Notes under the pieces: model-generated
The model's input: the letters and a program-made list of their open reading frames with translations, nothing else
Databases searched by the model: none
What the model was told of the DNA's origin: nothing
Made by a program: the position numbers and the translations under genes
Source: Actinoalloteichus caeruleus DSM 43889
GTDB taxonomy: Bacteria > Actinomycetota > Actinomycetes > Mycobacteriales > Pseudonocardiaceae
Reading direction: 5' to 3'
Length of the DNA stretch: 64,000 bases
Assembly (NCBI RefSeq): GCF_000429185.2
Contig: NZ_AUBJ02000001.1
Coordinates: 2,418,001-2,482,000 of the forward strand
Part shown: positions 49,555 through 57,977 of the stretch, piece after piece
Position numbering within the stretch: position 1 is the stretch's first letter
Layout of the letters: each line of letters opens with the position of its first letter

Positions 49555-50257
49555 GGGGACTCCCTCCTCGCCCAGCGGGGCAACGGCAGCAGCAGGGCGA
49601 CACCGCACAGGGCCAGCAGGACCGGAACGCCGGCGGGGAGCAGCGGAGTGGTGAGCACGGCGACCGCCCCGCCGACGAGGGCCGCCCGGCGGGTGGCGGC
49701 GTCCCGCAGGGAGGGCAACAGCAACGCCAGCAGCGCCGCGGGGAACGCGGCGTCCACGCCGAAGACGGCGGGGTCACCGACGGCGCCGCCGATCAGGCCG
49801 CCGAGCACCACGGCCGGCTGCCACACGACGAAGAGCGTGATCCCGGAGATCCAGAAGACCCGGCGCGCCCGGTCCGGATCCCGCTGGGCCATCGCGAAGG
49901 CCACCGACTCGTCGATGATCAGGTGGCTGCCGACCAGCTTCGCGGCGAGTCCGCGCCCGAGGAGGTGGCCGATGGCCAGGCCGAAGGGCAGGTGGCGGGC
50001 GTTGAGGATGAGCCCGGCGGCGAGCGCGGCCAGCGGAGCGCCCCCGCGGCCACGACGCCGACGGCCATGAACTGTGAGCCGCCGGCGAACACGAGCAGGG
50101 ACATCAGGACCGCGAGCCAGATCGACAGACCGCTGGCCACCGCGATCGCGCCGAAGGACAGGCCGACGACGCCGACGGCCACCGCCATCGCGGCGATGTC
50201 CCGACGTGCCTCCGGCTCCAGGACCGGGCCGCGTCGACGGGTCCACGGGCTCACCAC
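49551..50257 (-). pseudogene. azlC: Branched-chain amino acid permease AzlC, frameshifted
   Basis: The N-terminal part reads RRDIAAMAVAVGVVGLSFGA, then VLMSLLVFAGGSQFMAVGVV in one frame; the rest (PLAALAAGLILNARHLPFGL, then WISGITLFVVWQPAVVLGG) is in another. One extra base in the CCCCC run at 50041-50045 (plus strand) joins them as AAGGAPLAALAAG, giving about 235 residues. GTG start is at 50257 or 50254. AzlC-AzlD export branched-chain amino acids. Without the C-terminal frame the protein would lose most membrane helices. Confidence 0.83.
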
Positions 50258-50292
50258 GGGGCCCGCCTCACTAACCTGAACAGGAGGAGATC

Positions 50293-50308
50293 GTTCGTCA
50301 CAACGAAC
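50293..50308. promoter_or_regulatory. Operator candidate between azlC and the XRE-cupin regulator
   Basis: GTTCGT and ACGAAC arms separated by CACA, 23 bases before the regulator start and 36 bases before azlC. The half-site GCGAAC recurs just downstream. The position fits autoregulation and control of azlCD by the divergent XRE protein. Confidence 0.55.
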
Positions 50309-50330
50309 AATCGTACAAAGGAGCGAACGA

Positions 50331-50906
50331 ATGGCCGAGGCCCTCCGAGGAACGGGCGACGCCCCACCCCTCGCGACCATCGCCAGGGCGCTGCGCAGGG
50401 AACGACAACGCGCGGGGATGTCCCTCTCCGAGCTGGCCCGCCGGGCCGGCGTCGCCAAGTCCACCCTGTCCCAGCTCGAAGGCGGCGGCGGGAACCCCAG
50501 CGTCGAGACCCTGTGGGCGCTGGGAGTGGCCCTGGGGGTGCCCTTCAGCCGGCTCGTCGAGCCCGCGGCCCCCAGGGTCCGCGTCGTCCGGGCCGGTGAG
50601 GGCCCGGTGGTGCGGTCGGAGACGGCTCCCTACCAGGCGGTCCTGCTGGCCTCCTGCCCACCGGCAGCCCGGCGCGACGTCTACACCATCACCCTGGAAC
50701 CCGGGAACTCCCGCGAGGCCGACCCCCACATCCCGGGCACCGTCGAACACCTGGTGGTGAGCAACGGCCGCCTGCGCTGCGGCCCCCACGACGACGTCAT
50801 CGACCTGGGCCCCGGCGACTACGCGAGCTTCCCCGGCGACGTGCCGCACCACTACCAGGCGTTGGAACCCGGGACCAGCGCGGTGCTGATCATGGAACAC
50901 GTCTGA
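50331..50906 (+). CDS. XRE-family regulator with C-terminal cupin domain
   Basis: 191 residues. The helix-turn-helix (about 14-70) reads LRRERQRAGMSLSELARRAGVAKSTLSQLEGG. The C-terminal cupin (about 110-185) has EHLVVSNGRLRCG and LGPGDYASFPGDVPHHYQAL. Such regulators often sit beside AzlCD-type exporters and control them in response to a small ligand. ATG follows AAGGAG at good spacing. Divergent from azlCD with a palindrome between. Confidence 0.9.
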   Translation: MAEALRGTGDAPPLATIARALRRERQRAGMSLSELARRAGVAKSTLSQLEGGGGNPSVETLWALGVALGVPFSRLVEPAAPRVRVVRAGEGPVVRSETAPYQAVLLASCPPAARRDVYTITLEPGNSREADPHIPGTVEHLVVSNGRLRCGPHDDVIDLGPGDYASFPGDVPHHYQALEPGTSAVLIMEHV

Positions 50907-50950
50907 GGGACCGGGAACCGGTCCACCCCCTCCGACCGCGAGCCGTCGAC

Positions 50951-50988
50951 GCGCGACCTGGACCCACCACCGGCGGATCAGGTCGCGC
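50951..50988. terminator. Terminator downstream of pdxS
   Basis: Stem GCGCGACCTG with CAGGTCGCGC (10 bp) and an 18-base loop, between the convergent XRE-cupin gene and pdxS (stop at 50997). Confidence 0.6.
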
Positions 50989-50996
50989 CGACGACG

Positions 50997-51929
50997 TCAC
51001 CAGCCGCGGCTGGCGTACCGCCGCTCCTCGGGCAGGTCGCTGAGGTTGATGCCGACGATCGCCTCGCCCAGGCCACGCGAGACCTTGGCGACGACGTCCG
51101 CGTCGTCATGGAAGGTGGTGGCCTTCACGATGGCCTCCGCGCGCCTGGCCGGGTCGCCGGACTTGAAGATCCCGGACCCGACGAACACGCCCTCGGCGCC
51201 GAGCTGCATCATCATCGCGGCGTCGGCCGGGGTGGCGATGCCGCCGGCGGTGAACAGCACGACCGGCAGCTTGCCCAGCGACGCCACCTCACGCACCAGC
51301 TCGACCGGCGCCCGCAGCTCCTTGGCCGCCGCGTACAGCTCCTCCTCGTCCAGCACCGTCAGGCGGCGCAGGTCGGCACGGATCTGCCGCATGTGCCTCG
51401 TCGCCTCGACGACGTTGCCCGTCCCGGCCTCCCCCTTCGACCGGATCATCGCCGCGCCCTCGGCGATCCGCCGCAGCGCCTCGCCCAGGTTGGTGGCACC
51501 GCAGACGAACGGGACCGTGTAGGCCCACTTGTCGATGTGGTGCGCCTCGTCGGCCGGCGTGAGGACCTCGGACTCGTCCACGTAGTCCACACCGAGGGAC
51601 TGGAGGACCTGCGCCTCGGCGAAGTGACCGATGCGGGCCTTGGCCATCACCGGGATGGACACCGCGTCGATGATGCCGTCGATCATGTCCGGATCCGACA
51701 TCCTCGCCACGCCACCCTGCGCGCGGATGTCGGCGGGCACCCGCTCCAACGCCATCACCGCGACCGCGCCGGCGTCCTCCGCGATCTTCGCCTGCTCCGG
51801 GGTGACCACGTCCATGATCACACCGCCCTTGAGCATCTCGGCCATGCCCCGCTTGACGCGGGCTGTCCCGGTCACCGGCGCCGCCTGCTCGTTCGTGGGG
51901 TCCGTCGTCGTGCTGTCAACCGAGCTCAC
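50997..51929 (-). CDS. pdxS: Pyridoxal 5'-phosphate synthase lyase subunit
   Basis: 310 residues, TIM-barrel synthase of vitamin B6 in the DXP-independent route. Highly conserved: [20 protein letters not shown], with the catalytic Lys in [13 protein letters not shown], then [38 protein letters not shown]. The N-terminal 20 residues are variable. It works with PdxT, encoded 1.8 kb downstream on the same strand rather than adjacent. Confidence 0.96.
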   Translation of the reverse strand: MSSVDSTTTDPTNEQAAPVTGTARVKRGMAEMLKGGVIMDVVTPEQAKIAEDAGAVAVMALERVPADIRAQGGVARMSDPDMIDGIIDAVSIPVMAKARIGHFAEAQVLQSLGVDYVDESEVLTPADEAHHIDKWAYTVPFVCGATNLGEALRRIAEGAAMIRSKGEAGTGNVVEATRHMRQIRADLRRLTVLDEEELYAAAKELRAPVELVREVASLGKLPVVLFTAGGIATPADAAMMMQLGAEGVFVGSGIFKSGDPARRAEAIVKATTFHDDADVVAKVSRGLGEAIVGINLSDLPEERRYASRGW

Positions 51930-52208
51930 TGCCTCGCGCCTTTCGCGTCACCCGGCACCGGGGGCCAGGCCACCGGCACCGCGTCTTACCTGGTCGGCGT
52001 CATCGTACGTCCGACGTGGCCTACCAAGGTGGCCAGTTCGACCGCGTTTCGGCAGACCACTCGGGGGTGCCGGCCCGCCCCGGGCAGCAGCGCCAGCCCC
52101 GGCACGGGACGCCGGTCGACGGCGCGCATTCGTACCGGCCCGGCGGGTAACCGACCGGGAGGGACAGCCGGCGGGGCGCGCCCGCCCAACGGGTCGGAGG
52201 TGCGGACG

Positions 52209-54201
52209 ATGGCACACAGGCGATCGGGAGAGGGCCGGCGGCCCGCCACCCCGCCGGTGGACACCACACGGATCCGCGACGTCGTCCTCGTCGGCCCGTC
52301 GGGCGGCGGGAAGACCACTCTCGTCGAGGCCCTGCTCGCGGCCACCCGCACCATCCCCAGGGCGGGTTCGGTGGACGAGGGCACCACCGTCACCGACCAG
52401 GACGGGCTACCCGGACTACCTCGGCCAGGTCCGGGCCGGGCTCCGCGCCGCCGACGCCGCCCTGTTCGTCCTCGGCGCCAACGGCGGTGTGGACGAGGCG
52501 ACCACGCGGTTGTGGCGGGAGTGCGCCAGGGCCGGAACACCGCGAGCGGTGGTCATCACCCAGCTCGACCACCGGAGGGCTGACCCGGAGCGGGTGCTGG
52601 CGGAGTGCGCCCGGGCCTTCGGTCCCGGCGTCCTCCCCCTGTACCTGCCGGTCACCACCCCCAGTGGGGAACCGGCCGCTCCGCACCCGGTCCTCGCCCG
52701 GGCCGACACCCGGGGTGGCGGCCGGATCGGCCTCCGGGATCCCGCCGCGGCCCACCGCGAACTCATCGAGGCCATCATCGCCGAGAGCGAGGACGAGGCG
52801 CTGATGGAGACCTACCTCCTCGGCGAATCCCCCACCCAGGACCAGCTGTTCGACGACCTGGCGCGGGCGGTGCTCACCGGGGACCTCCACCCGGTCATCC
52901 CGGTCTCCGCCACCCGGGGGGTCGGCCTGACCGAGTTGTTGGACGTCGTGGCACGCGTCCTCCCCTCCCCGGCCGACCGGGAGTGCCCCGAGGTCACGGG
53001 GGCGGACGGCGCACCGGAGACGGTCCCGTGCGGCGACCCGGACGGCCCGCTGCTGGCCGAGGCGGTGGGCTCCTTCGCGAACACCTACCTCGGACCGGTG
53101 ACGCTGCTCCGCGTCTTCTCGGGCACGCTCCATCCCGACGACCGGGTGCGCGTCGCCGGTCACGGCCTGGACGGGGCGGGCCGCCCCGAGCACGCGACCA
53201 CCGAACGGGTCGGCCGGATCCACTCGCCGCTGGGCACCGAGCTCCGGGAGACCGGCCACTGCGCGGCCGGCGACATCTGCGCCGTGACCAGACTGGCGAA
53301 CGCGGAGACCGGCGACACGGTCTCCGCCTCGGAACGCCCCCTCACCATCCGCCCCTGGGCCCTGCCGGAGCCGCTGCTACCGATCGCCGTCGCGGTGGCC
53401 GACCCGGCCACCGAGGACCTGCTCGGCAGGAACCTGTCCCGGGTGGCGGCGGCCGATCCCGGGCTACGGATCGAACAACACGAGGACACCCACCAGCTCG
53501 TGCTCTGGTGCACCGGCGAAGGGCACGCCGACCTGGTCCTGGCCCGTCTCGGGGTGGGGGACGTGGACCTGCGCGTCGAACCGGTGCGGGTCGCGCTCCA
53601 CCAGACCTTCGCCGGCCCCGCGCGCGGGCACGGCCGGCACGTCAAGCAGACCGGAGGCCACGGCCAGTACGCCGTCTGCGACATCGAGGTGGAACCGCTG
53701 CCCCGGGGCGCGGGCTTCGACTTCGAGGACCGCACCGTGGGCGGGTCGGTTCCGCGCCAGTTCGTCCCCAGCGTGGAGCGGGGCGTCCGCGCGTTGATGG
53801 CTCGTGGCCTGACCGAAGGCGTGCCCCTGGTGGACGTGCGGGTCACCCTGCTGGACGGACGGGCGCACAGCGTCGACTCCTCGGACGCGGCGTTCCAGGC
53901 CGCGGGCGCGCTCGCGCTCCGCGACGCGGCGAACAAGGTCGCCCTCCCCCTCCTGGAACCGGTCGACGAAGTGGCCATCCACACCCCCGACGACTGCCTC
54001 GGCTCGGTGCTCGGGGACCTCGCCGCACGCCGGGCCCAGGTGCTCGGGACCGATCCCGCGCCGGAGGCGGGCTGGACCGTCGTCCGGGCCGAGGTCCCGG
54101 CGGCCGAGCTGAGCAGGTACCTGGTGGAACTGAACCAGCTGACCTCGGGACGGGCCGACTTCAGCCGCGCGTTCTGGGGCTACGAGGCGCGGGGCGCCTG
54201 A
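52209..54201 (+). pseudogene. EF-G-like GTPase (EF-G2 type) with internal deletion and frameshift
   Basis: An EF-G-like factor of the actinobacterial EF-G2 group. ATG 52209 has GGAGG upstream and reads VVLVGPSGGGKTTLVEALLAA (P-loop) to GTTVTDQD; the frame then fails. From about 52405 another frame gives GYPDYLGQVRAGLRAADAAL, then the rest of G, domain 2, and HVKQTGGHGQYAVCDIEVE (domain 4) to GYEARGA. Compared with family members, about 30 codons are missing between these parts, including switch I and the Asp-Thr-Pro of G3; the loss is 2 mod 3. GTP hydrolysis would be abolished. Either a decayed gene or an assembly fault. Confidence 0.83.
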
Positions 54202-54545
54202 GCCGGGCTGGACCGCGACGGCCACCCCCGCCCGCCGAACGCCGGGAGACCCGGCCGAGGAGGTCACCGGTGGAGACCGACGACGCCGCTCCGGGTGTCG
54301 ACCGCGGCGAGGAGGACTCGTCCGCGCGACCGCTCGGTTGCGCGAGGAAACACCGGCCGAACGCCCCCGGAGCGGGTCACACCAGCGCCGTCCCGACCGT
54401 CGACCACCACCCCCGGCCGCTCCGGTGTCGACCACCCGCGTGACACGATCGGAACCATCGAGCCGCTCCCCCCGTCCGATCGGGCACCTACCATCACATC
54501 GGGCGCCCCACGGTCGAGTGGGCGGTGCGCCGTCGGGGGAAGACC
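54202..54545. other. Intergenic region upstream of the TIGR04222-type gene
   Basis: 344 bases with no supported gene. Bases 54440-54500 are less GC-rich and may carry the promoter of the next gene. No hairpin or operator stands out. Confidence 0.4.
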
Positions 54546-55418
54546 ATGACTCAGACCTGGGGCATCAGCGGGCCGGCGTTCCTGGCCCTGTACGCGGTCC
54601 TCCTCCTGTTCGGGCTGCTGCTGGGCCTGGCGATCCCCCGCTGGAGCCGGAGGACGGCGGCGGTGGGGCCGCCGCCCGAGGTGGACGCGCACCGCCTCGC
54701 CTACCTGGCCGGCGGCGCGAGGCGCCTCACCGACACGGTCACCGCCGGACTCATCGCCGACGGCGTGTGGCGCGTGTCCCGGGGCGGGCGGCTGCACGCC
54801 ACCGGCGCGACACCCACCCACCGGCTGCACCTCGCCGCCGTCGAGGTGTCGACGGGCTCGGGCCGCGAACGGCGGCGGCTCAGCCCGGTGGCCCTGATGG
54901 GCACCGTCGCCGCACGGGAACTGCTCACCGACCTCAGGGACCGGGGGTTGGTGGTGCCCTCCGGGCGGCACGCCCTGCGCCTGCTGGCGATGGTCCCGCT
55001 GGACCTGGCCCTGGTCCTCGGCGTCCTCCGCCTCGTGACCGGCGTCAACGCGGGCCGCCCCGTCGGCTTCCTCATCGGGCTGGTCGTCGTGAACCTGGCG
55101 CTGGTCGCGCTCGTGCTCCTCCGAGCACTCCGGGCGCCGGACCGCACCCCGTTGGGGGAGGCCGTCGTCGCCGAAGCACGTGGCCGGTTCCCGGGCGGCA
55201 CGCCGACGACCTCCGCCCGGAGCCGTAGCGGGTCGGCCGCCGGGCCGGCCGCCCTGACCTCGGTGGCGCTGCTCGGCTTCGCCGGCCACCCGGATCCGGA
55301 GGTGCGCGACGCGTTGCACACCGCGAGTACCTCCTCCGGTGGCGGCGGAGGGAGCTCGCACTCCTGCGGCGGCGGCGGTGACAGTGGCGGCGGCGGTGGT
55401 GGTGGCTGCGGCGGGTGA
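54546..55418 (+). CDS. TIGR04222-type membrane protein with Gly/Ser/Cys-rich tail (candidate MNIO substrate)
   Basis: 290 residues. Membrane segments at about 9-30, 145-164 and 172-194; between the first two is a conserved soluble part (EVDAHRLAYLAGGARRLTDT and RLHATGATPT). The body has no cysteine. The last 33 residues are nearly pure Gly/Ser with Cys274 in SSHSCGGGG and Cys288 in the final GCGG. Proteins of the TIGR04222 type with such tails lie next to DUF692 enzymes in many actinomycetes. The tail is thus a plausible modification target. ATG 54546 is preferred over an upstream GTG, having GGGGA before it. Confidence 0.82.
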   Translation: MTQTWGISGPAFLALYAVLLLFGLLLGLAIPRWSRRTAAVGPPPEVDAHRLAYLAGGARRLTDTVTAGLIADGVWRVSRGGRLHATGATPTHRLHLAAVEVSTGSGRERRRLSPVALMGTVAARELLTDLRDRGLVVPSGRHALRLLAMVPLDLALVLGVLRLVTGVNAGRPVGFLIGLVVVNLALVALVLLRALRAPDRTPLGEAVVAEARGRFPGGTPTTSARSRSGSAAGPAALTSVALLGFAGHPDPEVRDALHTASTSSGGGGGSSHSCGGGGDSGGGGGGGCGG

Positions 55419-55494
55419 GCGCCATCTCGGCCCTGGGCAGAAGACCCGGTGACCTGCCCGGAGGCGGTGGGACGATCACCCTGGAGGAGGACAC

Positions 55495-56370
55495 GTGAGG
55501 ACGTCACCCAACACGCCGGAGGAGCCGGCCCCCCGGATCGGCATCGGATGGCGCCCGGAGATCGACCTGACCGTCGAACGACTCCCGGGCGTGGACTTCG
55601 TCGAGGTCGTCGCCGAGAACCTCAGCCCCACCGAACTCCCGGAGTCCATCGAGGTCCTGCGCCGCCGGGGCACCCCGGTCATCCCGCACGCGGTCACGCT
55701 GTCACTCGCCGGGGCCGAACCCGTCGATCCGCGGCGGGTCCGGCACCTCGCCGAGCTGGGCGAGGCGCTGGACGCCCCCGTGGTCAGCGACCACATCGCC
55801 TTCGTCAGGGCCGGCGGCCTCGACGTCGGCCACCTGCTCCCGCCGCCCAGGACGAGGGACGCGCTGGACGTCCTGGTCAGCAACGTCAACGCGGTCCAAC
55901 GCGACCTCCCCCGACCGCTGGCCCTCGAGAACATCGCCGCCCTCCTCGACTGGCCAGAACGGGAACTCAGCGAGGAGCACTTCCTGACCGAACTCGTCGA
56001 ACGCACCGACTGCCTGCTGCTGGTCGACCTGGCCAACCTCCACGCCAACGCGCACAACATCGGAACGACCCCCTCGACGTTCCTGGACACCCTGCCCTGG
56101 GAACGCCTCGCCTACGCGCACGTCGCCGGCGGGGTGTGGCGGGACGGCCTGTACCACGACACCCACGCCCACCCGGTGCCCCGCGAGGTGCTCACCCTGG
56201 TCCGGGAGCTGGCCGCACGCGCACCCGCGCCACCCTGGGTGATGGTGGAACGCGACGACGCCTACCCCACCGACGCGGAGTTGGCCGACGAACTCGCCGG
56301 GATCCGGGCCGCCGCCCTCGCCGGCACCGCCACCCGGTCCCCCGCACGACGGGCCGACGATGACCGCTGA
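55495..56370 (+). CDS. DUF692 / MNIO multinuclear non-haem iron oxidase
   Basis: 291 residues, TIM-barrel of the DUF692 (MNIO) family, which use two or three iron ions to rewrite cysteines in peptides (TglH, MbnB and others). Candidate metal ligands visible: His65 in VIPHAVTLS, Asp99-His100 in VVSDHIAF, Glu145 in LALENIAAL, Asp178 and His183/187 in LLVDLANLHANAHNIG, His209 in AYAHVAGG, Asp222 to His226 in HDTHAHP, Glu252 in VMVERDD. GTG with GGAGG upstream. It lies 76 bases after the Cys-tailed membrane protein and overlaps the next gene by 11 bases. Product unknown. Confidence 0.9.
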   Translation: MRTSPNTPEEPAPRIGIGWRPEIDLTVERLPGVDFVEVVAENLSPTELPESIEVLRRRGTPVIPHAVTLSLAGAEPVDPRRVRHLAELGEALDAPVVSDHIAFVRAGGLDVGHLLPPPRTRDALDVLVSNVNAVQRDLPRPLALENIAALLDWPERELSEEHFLTELVERTDCLLLVDLANLHANAHNIGTTPSTFLDTLPWERLAYAHVAGGVWRDGLYHDTHAHPVPREVLTLVRELAARAPAPPWVMVERDDAYPTDAELADELAGIRAAALAGTATRSPARRADDDR

Positions 56371-56779
56371 CCCCGGGCAGCGGCGCGAAGCCGGGCGGGC
56401 GCTCCCCTCCGACCCGCCCACCCCGGAGGAACCGCTGACGGCACGGCGCGCCGAGCTCGCCGCCCGGCAACGGGCGCTGGTGGCGGCGCTGCTCGGCACC
56501 GGTCCCGTGCCACCGGGGTTCCCGCCGGACCGGATCGCGGCGCAGGCGAGGGCGCTGGTCGCCAAACGCACGCGGGTCGCGGGCCGTCTCCGCCCCGACC
56601 TGGTCGCGGCCCTGGGGGATGCCTTCGCCGACCTGTTCGCCCGTTACGCCGAGGACCACCCCCGCGAGGTGGGGGTCGGCGCCCGCGAGGACACCCGGAG
56701 GTTCCACCGCTGGCTCGTCCGCGAGGGCGCCGTGCCCAGGAGGTGGACGCTCTCCCGGCTCCTCCGCCGACATCGCTGA
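56360..56779 (+). CDS. Small SCO6045-like protein, probable MNIO partner
   Basis: 139 residues. The core RRAELAARQRALVAALLGTG, then VPPGFPPDRIAAQARALVAK and GDAFADLFARYAEDHP is helical and resembles the start of the DUF2063-type partner proteins that recruit substrate to MNIO enzymes; a similar protein (SCO6045) lies beside DUF692 and TIGR04222 genes in Streptomyces. The basic C-terminus RWTLSRLLRRHR is unusual. It overlaps the MNIO stop, so is translationally coupled. The partner role is inferred. Confidence 0.7.
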   Translation: MTADPGQRREAGRALPSDPPTPEEPLTARRAELAARQRALVAALLGTGPVPPGFPPDRIAAQARALVAKRTRVAGRLRPDLVAALGDAFADLFARYAEDHPREVGVGAREDTRRFHRWLVREGAVPRRWTLSRLLRRHR

Positions 56780-56972
56780 CCCGCCGCCAGGCGTGACCGA
56801 GCAGCGGACGAGGGGCCCGGGCCTCCCACCTCACCGGCGCCGTCGGCGGAGTCCGCACGACCGGGCCGCCGCGACCCCCGTCGGCGACACGCCGGTCGCC
56901 CGCGACAGCGGCCCCCGAACCGGTGCGCCAGCACGGCCGCCAGGGCACGCCGGGACGCCGACGCCGCGGGTG

Positions 56973-57977
56973 TCAGTGGACGGTCCGGGTCCGGCCGTCC
57001 CACTCCCCGGCGAGCACCTCCGGCAACATCTCGGCGAGCCGCACCGGGTAGACCGTCACGTCGGAGGCGGCCAGCTCGTCCAGGTCCCACCACCGGTGCC
57101 GCAGGACCGTCCGCCGTTCCAGGTCCGAGAACCCGGAGGTGTCCGGGGCGAGCTGGTCGGCGATCCGCAGGAGGAAGTACCACTCCTCGGTCTCCGTCTC
57201 CTGCTCGTCGAAGCTGTAGACGGCGTACCGCCGCCACACCGGTCCGACCAGCGCCGCCGGGGCGACGGCGAGCCCGGTCTCCTCGGTCAGTTCCCGCGCG
57301 GCGGCCGTCCGGGGGTTCTCACCGTCCTCCACGCCGCCACCGACGGTGTACCAGAACGGCGCGGTCGGCCGGACCGGGTCGATCCCCTCGAAGAGCAGCA
57401 GCCGGTCGTCGGGGTCCACGAGCAGCACGCGGGCGGCCGGGCGCAACCGCAGGCTCGCCGTGCCGGCGGCGTCCATCCCGCCCTCGGGCTCGGCGATCTC
57501 GAAGTAGGTCGGCGGTGGGGCGCCACCCGCCAACCGCAACCACCGCACGGCCCGGTGCCGGCGCAACGCCAGCGTGTCGCGCACCGCGTCGTTGTGCACC
57601 CGCCTGGCCAGGATCACCCGCAGCTCGGCCTCCTCGAGCTCGGCGCGCAGCCCCGGGGACAGCGCGACCCGGTCCCACTCGGCCAGCAACCGCCCGACCG
57701 CGTTCTCCTCGTCCTCCCGCCGGTCGCGGTCGGCCGTCTCCGCCCGGTCGGCCGCGGTGCGCAGCCGGGTCGCCAACGCCTGGTCCGGGCACACCTCCGC
57801 CACGGCCCTGGCCACCACGGACCGGCGCGCCAGGGCCGAGTCCACTGCGGCCCACGCCGCGTCGGTGCGGACGTGCAGCCGGTTCAGCCGGTTCGCGACC
57901 AGCACCGACCACCCACCGAGCACCACCAACGACACCAGCAGCACCAGCGCCAGGGTGAGCAGCGTGGTCACCGTCAT
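56973..57977 (-). CDS. Nudix hydrolase with N-terminal LemA-like membrane part
   Basis: 334 residues. One membrane segment (about 6-26) and a LemA-like helical part (NRLNRLHVRTDAAWAAVDSA) make the first 150; the Nudix domain follows with the Nudix box in GGGVEDGENPRTAAARELTE plus ETGL, that is G-x5-E-x7-REL-x-EE-x-G. Such genes accompany pimA in actinobacteria, but the substrate is unknown. Overlaps the pimA stop by 4 bases, so it is at the end of the PIM operon. Confidence 0.85.
   Translation of the reverse strand: MTVTTLLTLALVLLVSLVVLGGWSVLVANRLNRLHVRTDAAWAAVDSALARRSVVARAVAEVCPDQALATRLRTAADRAETADRDRREDEENAVGRLLAEWDRVALSPGLRAELEEAELRVILARRVHNDAVRDTLALRRHRAVRWLRLAGGAPPPTYFEIAEPEGGMDAAGTASLRLRPAARVLLVDPDDRLLLFEGIDPVRPTAPFWYTVGGGVEDGENPRTAAARELTEETGLAVAPAALVGPVWRRYAVYSFDEQETETEEWYFLLRIADQLAPDTSGFSDLERRTVLRHRWWDLDELAASDVTVYPVRLAEMLPEVLAGEWDGRTRTVH

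Noticed and set aside
52209-54201. Two separate genes: a small P-loop protein and a separate EF-G fragment
   Set aside because: The parts join exactly where the EF-G2 G-domain should continue; the second part has no start context near its beginning.
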